Assembly: GCA_947652665.1 (NCBI GenBank)
Contig: CANTDZ010000005.1
Span: 1-48,702, forward strand
DNA: 48,702 nt
Reading direction: 5' to 3'
DNA from: an uncultured Clostridia bacterium
GTDB taxonomy: Bacteria; Bacillota; Clostridia; Oscillospirales; Acutalibacteraceae
Part shown: positions 42,669-48,702 of the stretch, piece after piece
Numbering within the stretch: position 1 is the first letter of the stretch
Layout of the letters: each line of letters starts with the position of its first letter
The notes under the pieces: generated by a model
Told to the model about the DNA's origin: nothing
Databases searched by the model: none
The model's input: the letters and a program-made list of their open reading frames with translations, nothing else
Made by a program: the position numbers and the translations under genes

Positions 42669-43277
42669 ATGTCAGAAACAAAAACAAAGAAAAAATTTTA
42701 TGCCGTTTTAGGCGGCCGCGAGGGCAATGCCATCTACACCTCCTGGGACGCCTGCAAGCGCCAAGTGATCGGCGTGAAGGGCGTGGCCTACAAGGGCTTT
42801 GCGACCCTTCCCGAAGCCGAAGCGTTCCTTACCGGCGGCACCCCGGCCGCCTCTGTGCCCCCGTCTGACTTGGCCGTCGCTTATGTGGACGGCAGCTATT
42901 ACGGCGGCGAGTTCTCGTGCGGAGCCGTGCTGTTCTATGGGGGCAAACAAATAGAATTTTCCCAAAAATTTACGGATAAAGATTTGGCATCCATGCACAA
43001 CGTGGCGGGGGAAATCATGGGCGCTTTGACGGTAATCGACTACTGCCTGAAAGAGGGCATCCACGCCTTGGAAATCCACCACGACTACGAGGGTGTCGCC
43101 AAGTGGGCCCAGGGCCAGTGGAAGGCCAATAAGCCGGGTACCATTGCGTATGCCGCGTCCTGCCAGAAGGCCCGGGAAAAACTCGACCTGCGCTTTGTGA
43201 AAGTGAAGGGCCATTCTGGCGACAAGTATAACGACCTAGCCGACCGCCTGGCCAAGCAGGCTCTGGGGCTGGCATAA
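42669..43277 (+). CDS. rnhA: Ribonuclease HI with viroplasmin-type N-terminal domain
   Basis: 202 residues. Hybrid-binding domain (about 10-55, KFYAVLGGREGNAIYTSW), then RNase HI: AYVDGS (Asp), AGEIMGAL (Glu), HHDYEG (Asp) and HSGDKYNDLADRLA (Asp). Degrades RNA in RNA-DNA hybrids. ATG after AAAGAGG. Confidence 0.93.
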   Translation: MSETKTKKKFYAVLGGREGNAIYTSWDACKRQVIGVKGVAYKGFATLPEAEAFLTGGTPAASVPPSDLAVAYVDGSYYGGEFSCGAVLFYGGKQIEFSQKFTDKDLASMHNVAGEIMGALTVIDYCLKEGIHALEIHHDYEGVAKWAQGQWKANKPGTIAYAASCQKAREKLDLRFVKVKGHSGDKYNDLADRLAKQALGLA

Positions 43278-43280
43278 ACA

Positions 43281-43316
43281 AACATAACCACCTGTTTGAC
43301 GGGTGGTTATGTTTTA
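43281..43316 (+). terminator. Terminator of rnhA
   Basis: ACATAACCACC pairs with GGGTGGTTATGT around a short loop, then TTTA. Confidence 0.8.
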
Positions 43317-43329
43317 TAGACTGGAAGGA

Positions 43330-43358
43330 TTGACAAACCACCCGCCTTCTGCTATAAT
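43330..43358 (+). promoter_or_regulatory. Consensus promoter for nucleosidase gene
   Basis: TTGACA, 17-base spacer, TATAAT. Confidence 0.88.
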
Positions 43359-43390
43359 AAGGCAATTTTACAAAAAAGGAGGATGAACAG

Positions 43391-44158
43391 ATGCTTTGTA
43401 ATGAATTCGACCCGAACCCGGTGGCTATCATCAACCCGTCCCATCACGAAGCCATCCCTAACTTCCCCGCTATCTGCGTAGGCATTTTTTCCAAGGCCAT
43501 TGTGGACGGCCTGGTGGAAAAATTTGGCGGCGAGGTCATGGGGCACTCTAAGATGTGTACGGGCTGGGTTCCGATTTACCGGGTGAAAGCCTTTAACACG
43601 GAGATAGCCCTTTTTATGCCCCACGTGGGCGCTCCTGCGGCCGTAGGCTTTATAGAGGATTTGGTGCCTTGGGGCGGCAAGCACTTTGTGTTCTGCGGAG
43701 CGGCCGGGGCTTTGCAGCGGGAGACCGCCCATGGGCATCTGATCGTCCCCACCGCTGCCATACGGGACGAAGGGCTCTCATACCACTACCTGCCTCCTGC
43801 CGACGAGGTAGAGCTGAAACCCTCCTGCGTCCAGGCCCTGCGGGACGCCCTGGATGCCCTGCATTACCCCTACATAGAGGGCAAAACCTGGACCACGGAC
43901 GCCTTCTTCCGGGAGACGGAAAAGAAGGCCCAGCGCCGCCGGGAACAGGGCTGCGTCTGCGTGGAGATGGAGTGCTCCGCCCTGGCCGCTGTAGCGCAGT
44001 TCAGGGGCGTGGATTTCGCGCAGTTTTTTTGGGTCAGCGACACCTTGGACGGGCCCGAATGGGACGAGGGCATTTTGGCCAGCCAGGGCACGGGGCTGGA
44101 AGAAATCTGCTTTAGGGCCGCAGTAGAAACAGGCAAGGCGCTGGCCGCCCGGGGATAA
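43391..44158 (+). CDS. Nucleoside phosphorylase/nucleosidase family protein
   Basis: 255 residues. PNP/UDP-family fold: VFCGAAGALQRE, RDEGLSYHYL, and VEMECSALAAVAQF with the conserved ME-x-E-like ribose site, plus SDTLDGPEW. The best fit is a uridine or purine phosphorylase-like enzyme; the base is not decided. Own strong promoter. A separate promoter follows for the next gene. Confidence 0.85.
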   Translation: MLCNEFDPNPVAIINPSHHEAIPNFPAICVGIFSKAIVDGLVEKFGGEVMGHSKMCTGWVPIYRVKAFNTEIALFMPHVGAPAAVGFIEDLVPWGGKHFVFCGAAGALQRETAHGHLIVPTAAIRDEGLSYHYLPPADEVELKPSCVQALRDALDALHYPYIEGKTWTTDAFFRETEKKAQRRREQGCVCVEMECSALAAVAQFRGVDFAQFFWVSDTLDGPEWDEGILASQGTGLEEICFRAAVETGKALAARG

Positions 44159-44174
44159 AAACGGTTTTTCGGAA

Positions 44175-44203
44175 TTGACACGGGGCAGGGCGGTTGCTAT
44201 AAT
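44175..44203 (+). promoter_or_regulatory. Consensus promoter
   Basis: TTGACA, 17-base spacer, TATAAT, upstream of the 47-residue gene. Confidence 0.88.
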
Positions 44204-44243
44204 ATCCTTAGGATAGAAACAGCACAAGCTGGGAGGAAAGGAT

Positions 44244-44387
44244 ATGGTTGACGCGATGACGGACAAGCAGTTCAAGACAATCCTGGAAATGGTCGACATG
44301 ATTTTGGACGGCTGCAAGGATTTGGAGGAAGCCAAGGAAAAAGTCCAGCGGCTCATTGAAAACCAGAGCGGCAAAAAGGACGAATGA
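44244..44387 (+). CDS. Small helical protein (47 aa)
   Basis: 47 residues, too short for usual cut-offs. ATG with GGGAGGAAAGG upstream and a consensus promoter. Contents are acidic/basic helix: KQFKTILEMVDMILDGCKDL followed by EEAKEKVQRLI, likely an amphipathic helical hairpin. Similar small proteins seem to be frequent in clostridia; function unknown. The sugar-phosphate isomerase gene follows 13 bases on. Confidence 0.75.
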   Translation: MVDAMTDKQFKTILEMVDMILDGCKDLEEAKEKVQRLIENQSGKKDE

Positions 44388-44400
44388 GGGAGGGGTTCGG

Positions 44401-45186
44401 ATGCAGCTTGCCACCTTTTACGACCACGTAAAGGACATCGCCCACCAGGAACGCATCGGCATGGTGGAGGCCCTGCAGCGGGTAAAGTTCCTGGGCATAG
44501 ACGGCGTGGAGGTCATGCAGAACGGCGTTATTGGCCGCGAGGACGAGCTGGGTCATGAGCTCAGCTATGTGGAGATGTCCATCTCCTCCATCCCGGCCTA
44601 CTTTGATTTCGGCCGCGACCTAGACGTGGAAAAGCAGGCCCTGCCCACCCTGGAGGCCGCCCGATACCTGGGGGCTAAAAAGATGCTGGTCATCCCGGGC
44701 TTTGAGGGGGAGCGGGAAGCCATTGCCGAGGGCGTGAGCCGCTTGGCGGAGCTGGCCGACAAGTACGGCGTGTCTCTGATTATGGAAGACTACGACGATG
44801 TCCGCGCACCCTTCCACACCACCGAGGGCGTGCGGTATTTCCTGGACGCCTGCCCGGCCCTTTCCTGTTGCTTTGACACGGGCAATTTCCGCTTTGCCGG
44901 GGAGGACGAGCTGGCCGCTTACGACAGCCTGAAAGACAGGATAACCCACGTGCACCTAAAAGACCGGGCCTATTCGCCCCAGTGGGGTTCCCATGCCGTT
45001 ACAGCGGCAGACGGCCAGGCCTTGTACCCGTCGCCGGTGGGCCAGGGAGAGATACAAATCGCCCAGGTGCTCCAGCGTCTTCGTCAGGACGGCTACGAGG
45101 GCTTCTGCGCCATCGAGCACTTCGGGGTGGCAGACATGGGTGCGGCGTTGGAAAAGTCGGCCCAATGGCTCCAGGAAGTATTATAA
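44401..45186 (+). CDS. Sugar phosphate isomerase/epimerase (xylose isomerase-like TIM barrel)
   Basis: 261 residues. AP-endonuclease-2/xylose-isomerase-like barrel: GIDGVEVMQ, EDYDD (metal Glu), SCCFDTGNFRFAG (metal Asp), THVHLKDR (His), FCAIEHFG (final Glu). Substrate unknown. ATG after GAGGGAGGGG. Confidence 0.85.
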   Translation: MQLATFYDHVKDIAHQERIGMVEALQRVKFLGIDGVEVMQNGVIGREDELGHELSYVEMSISSIPAYFDFGRDLDVEKQALPTLEAARYLGAKKMLVIPGFEGEREAIAEGVSRLAELADKYGVSLIMEDYDDVRAPFHTTEGVRYFLDACPALSCCFDTGNFRFAGEDELAAYDSLKDRITHVHLKDRAYSPQWGSHAVTAADGQALYPSPVGQGEIQIAQVLQRLRQDGYEGFCAIEHFGVADMGAALEKSAQWLQEVL

Positions 45187-45201
45187 GTATAATAATGAAA
45201 A

Positions 45202-45240
45202 GCAAAGGGCCGGCGCCTTTCCCAGACGCCAGCCCTTTCC
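45202..45240. terminator. Bidirectional terminator
   Basis: AAAGGGC-CGGCG pairs with CGCC-AGCCCTTT; on the - strand it is followed by GCTTTTCATTATT. Confidence 0.6.
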
Positions 45241-45250
45241 CATCCCCTGT

Positions 45251-45478
45251 TTAGCTTCGGACGCTTTCCCGAAATCCATCATCCTCCTGGCCGCGGAAAA
45301 CCAGCGCCAGGCACCACAAGGCGCAAATGGCGATCACCGTGTAGATCACCCGGCTGAGCACCGCAGACTGCCCGCCGCACAGCCAGGCCACCAGGTCAAA
45401 CCGGAAGATGCCTACAAGGCCCCAGTTGACGCCGCCTGCCACGGTAAGGATCAAGGCGATCCGATCCAGCATATTCAT
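45251..45478 (-). CDS. DUF378 small membrane protein
   Basis: 75 residues, two helices: MLDRIALILTVAGGVNWGLVG and IYTVIAICALWCLALVF, with the DUF378 NWGLVG..FDLVA and LSR signatures. Function unknown. RBS GAGGGGG. Confidence 0.85.
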   Translation of the reverse strand: MNMLDRIALILTVAGGVNWGLVGIFRFDLVAWLCGGQSAVLSRVIYTVIAICALWCLALVFRGQEDDGFRESVRS

Positions 45479-45522
45479 GGCCGTTCCCCCTCATGCGTTA
45501 TTGAGCGCTCCTGCGCCCAAGG

Positions 45523-45888
45523 CTAGTGTGCCCGGCTGCGGGGGAATAATTCCCGCCACCCCACGAATAACAGCAGCACCCCGAAGCACCGGCGCAAAAG
45601 CGTTACGTCCATCCTCGCAGCCAAAAGCGCCGCCCCCGCGCAGGCCGGAACGCCCCACAGCGCGCACCAGAGCACGGCCTTTTTTTCGATCAATTTATTT
45701 TTTACGTGGCCGATGAGCGCCGGCAAAGCGCAGCAGGCAAAATATACCAAATTGACGCCCCCAGCCTGCAGCTGGCTGTAGCCCCCGGCCAGGGTCAACC
45801 ACAGTACCAAGAGCGTCCCGCCGCCAATGCCAAAGCCGGACAATACGCCTGTTAGCGCGCCGATAAGAAGCGGGAAAAGCCAGCTCAT
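45523..45888 (-). CDS. Half-size TauE/SafE protein, second half
   Basis: 121 residues with about four helices. It carries one copy of the TauE/SafE motif (VLSGFGIGGGTLLVLW). Full-length exporters have two such repeats in about 250 residues. ATG overlaps the stop of its partner by four bases (ATGA), so the pair is coupled and probably forms a heterodimer with one pore. Exports sulfite, sulfonates or similar anions in the family. Confidence 0.82.
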   Translation of the reverse strand: MSWLFPLLIGALTGVLSGFGIGGGTLLVLWLTLAGGYSQLQAGGVNLVYFACCALPALIGHVKNKLIEKKAVLWCALWGVPACAGAALLAARMDVTLLRRCFGVLLLFVGWRELFPRSRAH

Positions 45889-46244
45889 AGCGCCAGCACC
45901 GCCCTTACCCCGCCGTACAGGATCAGCACCCCAAAGGCCCGGCGCAAAAACCCAAGCGGTATTTTCTGGAAAACGAACCCGGAAAGGGTCCCGCCCAAAA
46001 AGCCTCCCAGCAGGTAGGGCCAGCAGCCGGAAAAGTCCAGCGCCCCCTGAAAATAATAAAGGGCCGCCGAGCACAGCGACAGGGGCAATATCACCGCCAC
46101 GGACGTGGCAAAAGCCTTGCGTTGGGGGAGCCCGGCCCAGCGGGTCAGCAGGGGCACCAGAAACAGCCCGCCCCCCGCGCCGAAAAAGCCGTTGGCGAGC
46201 CCGGCCAGGGCCCCGGTGCAGGCAAATTTCCCATTGGTTTTCAT
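45885..46244 (-). CDS. Half-size TauE/SafE protein, first half
   Basis: 119 residues, about four helices, with the first-repeat motif LANGFFGAGGGLFLVPLL. AAAGGAGG precedes the ATG. The partner gene at 45523 supplies the second repeat. Neither half shows a decayed frame: both starts have clean Shine-Dalgarno or coupling signals. Confidence 0.82.
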   Translation of the reverse strand: MKTNGKFACTGALAGLANGFFGAGGGLFLVPLLTRWAGLPQRKAFATSVAVILPLSLCSAALYYFQGALDFSGCWPYLLGGFLGGTLSGFVFQKIPLGFLRRAFGVLILYGGVRAVLAL

Positions 46245-46336
46245 AAAAAAGCCCTCCTTTTCTAAACAGCAGTATGCCCCGTATTTTTTGCCATAAACCA
46301 GCCAAAATATTGGCAGAATCTTACCGGAGGTGCAGT

Positions 46337-47938
46337 ATGGCAAAGCGCAGGGCGTACATTGTGTTTTTTATTTTGATGGCTTTTTTGTGTGCGGCGGGGT
46401 ATTCCATTACCCAGGTGTCCGGCGGGGCCGAGTACGTGGATGCCGCCGGACGTCAGAGCGTCTATAAATTGGAGGTGGCCAAGGCCAGAGGCGTCATTTA
46501 CGACTGTAACCTGGAGCCCCTGACCAGTTCCTATCATCACCAGGTAGCGGCCATCGCCCCGGGAATTGAAGCCATTGGCGCGCTGGAAAAGGCTACCCAA
46601 GGCCAGTACCGGGACCGCCTGGCTTTGGCCCTGGAGGACGGCAAGCCCTTTTCCATGGTGCTGCCTCAGACCGTCCAGCACGACTGTATCGACCTGTTTG
46701 ATGTACCCGTGCGATACTCGGAAAACCAGCTGGCCCCCCACATCATTGGGTATCTCGACAGCATGGGCTCCGGGGCTTACGGGGTTGAGCTGGCCATGAA
46801 CGACCTGCTGGGCTCCTACAGTGGAGAGATTTCCATCTACTACCATGTGGACGCCCTGGGCCGGGTGATCGCCGGGGACGACCGCCTTATCATAAACACC
46901 ATGGAGGAAGCTCAGGGCGGCGTGGCCCTAACCCTGGACAGTGCCCTGCAGGCTTTGGTGCAAAAAGCCGCCCAAGAATTGGAGCAGGGGGCCGTGGTGG
47001 TGACGGAAGTGCCAAACTGCGAAATCCGGGCCCTGGCAAGCGTGCCGGACTACTCCCCCAACAACATGGCCGAGGCGGCCCAGGCAGAGGGGTCGCCGCT
47101 GCTGAACCGGGCCTTCTGCGCCTACGCGCCGGGGTCGGTGTTCAAGCTGGTGACAGCCTCCGCCGGGCTGGAGGCGGACAGCCTGCCCCGGAGCTTTACC
47201 TGTACCGGGTCGCTGAACGCCGGGGGCCTTGTCTTCCACTGCATCGACGGCACTGCCCACGGACAGGTATCCCTGCGGGGAGCCATCGAGAAGTCCTGCA
47301 ACTGCTACTTCATCAGCGCGGCCCGGGCCCTAGGTGGGCAGCAGGTTCTCAGCATGGCCTATAACCTGGGGTTTGGCAGTGAGCAGGAATTCGGCCGGGG
47401 CCTGCGCACCCAGTCCGGTGTCCTGCCCGACGCCGGGAGCCTTCAAAACGTTCGGGCCCTGGGCAACTTCGCCTTTGGCCAAGGACAGCTGACCGCCACC
47501 CCCCTGCAGCTTTGCGCCATGATGAACGCCGTTGCAAGCGGCGGTACCTACAGCACGCCGAAGCTCATTTTGGGCCAGGTTGACGGCGAGGGGGCCCTGA
47601 CACCCCTGTCCCCCGTCACAGACCGCTCCGTGGACGTGATGTCCCCCGCCACGGCCCGGGAGCTCCAGGAGTACCTGAAAAGTGCCGCAAAAAACGGCAC
47701 CGGCCATCCCGGAGCTCCCGAGGGCCTTACGGTGGGCATCAAGACCGGCACCGCCCAGACCGGCGTTTACGAAGAAGACGGTCAAGAACTGCTGCATTTC
47801 TGGTACTGCGGCTTCCTCTGCGATGAGGCCGGCCCCCGGTACTGCGTCACGGTGCTGCGGGAGTCTGCACCCGATGACGAAGGGGCAACGGCACGGGTGT
47901 TCAGGCAGGTGATGGAGGATATTGCCGCGTTGTATTAG
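46337..47938 (+). CDS. Class B penicillin-binding protein (transpeptidase)
   Basis: 533 residues. One N-terminal helix (about 5-24), a short dimerisation domain with RGVIYDCNLEPL, then the transpeptidase: SVFK (S267, K270), SCN (S320, N322) and KTG (469-471). The N-terminal part is shorter than in PBP2/SpoVD. GLVFHCIDGTAHG is typical of SpoVD/FtsI relatives. Role: peptidoglycan cross-linking in division or sporulation. ATG at 46337 after GGAGG. Confidence 0.93.
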   Translation: MAKRRAYIVFFILMAFLCAAGYSITQVSGGAEYVDAAGRQSVYKLEVAKARGVIYDCNLEPLTSSYHHQVAAIAPGIEAIGALEKATQGQYRDRLALALEDGKPFSMVLPQTVQHDCIDLFDVPVRYSENQLAPHIIGYLDSMGSGAYGVELAMNDLLGSYSGEISIYYHVDALGRVIAGDDRLIINTMEEAQGGVALTLDSALQALVQKAAQELEQGAVVVTEVPNCEIRALASVPDYSPNNMAEAAQAEGSPLLNRAFCAYAPGSVFKLVTASAGLEADSLPRSFTCTGSLNAGGLVFHCIDGTAHGQVSLRGAIEKSCNCYFISAARALGGQQVLSMAYNLGFGSEQEFGRGLRTQSGVLPDAGSLQNVRALGNFAFGQGQLTATPLQLCAMMNAVASGGTYSTPKLILGQVDGEGALTPLSPVTDRSVDVMSPATARELQEYLKSAAKNGTGHPGAPEGLTVGIKTGTAQTGVYEEDGQELLHFWYCGFLCDEAGPRYCVTVLRESAPDDEGATARVFRQVMEDIAALY

Positions 47939-47960
47939 GGGGAAAAATAGGTTTGTCAAA

Positions 47961-48026
47961 ATGTTATCGTTAATGATAATGCTGCTGGCGCTTGTCGTTG
48001 CAGCGCTGAAAGACACAAAAAAGTAG
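47961..48026 (+). CDS. Candidate holin-like/Fst-type small toxin peptide (21 aa)
   Basis: 21 residues: a single hydrophobic helix (LMIMLLALVVAAL) with a K/D-rich end (KDTKK), the same shape as Firmicute type I toxin peptides. An antisense RNA gene with a perfect promoter overlaps its 3' end. The Shine-Dalgarno (AGG) is weak and a toxin promoter was not found, so the coding call is moderate. Confidence 0.55.
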   Translation: MLSLMIMLLALVVAALKDTKK

Positions 48027-48106
48027 CCGCCCCAGGGTGAAGCGGTTACTTTTCCTATAAAACACTTTATCCTGGCCAGCCGTCTATCGGCAGGCTCTTT
48101 TTCTCT
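48014..48106 (-). ncRNA. Candidate antisense antitoxin RNA
   Basis: Transcribed from the - strand promoter 48113-48141 (start near 48106) towards the toxin. It contains a 5' hairpin (48075-48095, GCC-A-GCCG against CGGC-A-GGC) and ends at a 12-bp terminator stem (48019-48053) which is also the toxin mRNA terminator, followed by TTTTTT. Overlapping convergent transcripts ending on a shared terminator are the Fst/RatA-type layout. Confidence 0.6.
48019..48053. terminator. Shared terminator of toxin and antisense RNA
   Basis: AAAAGTAGCCGC pairs with GCGGTTACTTTT over 12 bp around an 11-base loop; T-runs on both strands. Confidence 0.75.
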
Positions 48107-48112
48107 GCTTTT

Positions 48113-48141
48113 ATTATAGACTATATTGCTTGGCTTGTCAA
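48113..48141 (-). promoter_or_regulatory. Consensus promoter of antisense RNA
   Basis: On the - strand TTGACA, exactly 17 bases, TATAAT. No coding frame follows in that direction until the toxin region. Confidence 0.88.
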
Positions 48142-48186
48142 TCGGGCACTTGCAGAAGGTTTGTCTGTACCTAGGAGAAAAAAAGG

Positions 48187-48215
48187 TTGACAGCGCCGGG
48201 GTGAACGGCTATAAT
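48187..48215 (+). promoter_or_regulatory. Consensus promoter for alaS
   Basis: TTGACA, 17-base spacer, TATAAT, just upstream of the T-box leader. Confidence 0.9.
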
Positions 48216-48221
48216 TAGGAA

Positions 48222-48457
48222 AGACAAAAGGAAATGCGCGGGGAAGATGCCTCTTGCCGGAGGGCAGAGAGACGGCTGGTTGGTGAAAAGCCGTAGGAAG
48301 GCACAGGCAGGCCGCCCCTTTGGATGCGCACCGCCGCGAGGAGCGGTCGGCGTAGCCCGGCGTTAACGGGAAAAGAGCGGCAGTTTTTCTGCAATTTGGG
48401 TGGTACCGCGGGCTTGCCCGTCCCATGTGGACGGACAGGCTTATTTTATTTTTTTAG
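48222..48457 (+). ncRNA. Alanine T-box leader
   Basis: The leader has a stem I region (GGCAGAGAGACGGC, GGTGAAAAGCCG), the T-box GGTGGTACCGCG (48399-48410) and a terminator GCTTGCCCGTCC / GGACGGACAGGC with a T-run. TGGT pairs with the ACCA end of tRNA-Ala. The specifier GCN triplet was not pinned down. Uncharged tRNA-Ala should prevent termination. Confidence 0.92.
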
Positions 48458-48472
48458 AAAGGTTGAGTTAAA

Positions 48473-48702
48473 ATGCAGTGGACAGGACTAAACGAATTAC
48501 GCGAAAAGTTCCTGGAGTTCTTCGAATCCAAGGGACACCTGCGCATGGACAGCTTCTCGCTGATTCCCCAGGGGGACAACAGCCTCTTGCTCATTAACTC
48601 GGGCATGGCGCCCATGAAGAAGTACTTCACCGGCGAGGTGGAGCCCCCCCGCCGCCGGGTCACCACCTGCCAGAAGTGCATCCGCACCCCGGACATCGAC
48701 AG
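48473..48702 (+). CDS. alaS: Alanyl-tRNA synthetase, N-terminal part (partial)
   Basis: 76 codons and two bases before the window ends. [17 protein letters not shown] and [16 protein letters not shown] and [13 protein letters not shown] match the AlaRS catalytic N-terminus. AAAGG precedes the ATG. Controlled by the T-box leader upstream. Confidence 0.97.
   Translation, partial: MQWTGLNELREKFLEFFESKGHLRMDSFSLIPQGDNSLLLINSGMAPMKKYFTGEVEPPRRRVTTCQKCIRTPDID

Noticed and set aside
45523..46305. Single 260-codon TauE frame
   Set aside because: Its N-terminal half is out-of-frame shadow of the other half-gene; the two true frames overlap by four bases.

Overview
The window is about 48.7 kb of GC-rich, densely coding chromosomal DNA from an anaerobic Firmicute. 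It is most likely a gut Clostridia member of the Oscillospiraceae/Ruminococcaceae type. Evidence: [FeFe]-hydrogenases next to the end of a fermentative AdhE, a rubredoxin-domain flavoprotein, a SAM-I riboswitch before metK, an alanine T-box before alaS, an L21 leader, an L27 precursor with its Prp protease gene, and strong Shine-Dalgarno sites with many TTGACA/TATAAT promoters. I see no tRNA, rRNA, CRISPR array, insertion sequence or prophage block.

Layout. (1) 1-6.6 kb: a fermentation/H2 block, all on the + strand: adhE 3' end, APH-type kinase, thioredoxin-like [2Fe-2S] ferredoxin, PAS-containing sensory-type [FeFe]-hydrogenase, PP2C/SpoIIE phosphatase, group B-type [FeFe]-hydrogenase and a zinc alcohol/polyol dehydrogenase. 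(2) 6.7-16.2 kb: a GH2 glycosidase (-), a divergent RarA-like ATPase, a flavin reductase-rubredoxin fusion, a secreted SLH/SH3/Ig/lysozyme protein, a HAD phosphatase, the canonical RarA and an inositol-monophosphatase-like enzyme. (3) 16.2-25 kb: a long hairpin element, SAM-I riboswitch-metK, a P-loop kinase, recD2-recQ and two ABC sugar permeases with a small membrane protein. (4) 25-34.4 kb: AraC regulator, CNNM/CorC protein and patatin (-); trmB; citramalate pathway cimA-leuC-leuD; then a small accessory patch with a Uma2-type nuclease, two divergent XRE regulators, a structured hairpin and an (AT)10 tract.

(5) 34.4-40 kb: pyrBI, a small membrane protein, MazG-like, rplU-prp-rpmA, obgE, mini-RNase III and a YitT protein. 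(6) 40-48.7 kb: a 47-codon Asn/Gln-rich gene shorter than usual ORF cut-offs, an RsmF-like methyltransferase, a lipoprotein with a cysteine-peptidase-like domain, RNase HI, a nucleosidase, a sugar-phosphate isomerase, DUF378, a pair of half-size TauE/SafE proteins, a class B PBP, a candidate type I toxin-antitoxin locus and the T-box-controlled start of alaS.

The most notable signals are the hydrogenase block with its own kinase and phosphatase, the candidate type I toxin-antisense RNA locus at 47.96-48.14 kb, the Asn/Gln-rich micro-gene at 40.07-40.21 kb, and three intergenic palindromic or structured elements (6597-6642, 16177-16268, 33976-34047). All names are from reading the sequence; no database search was run.
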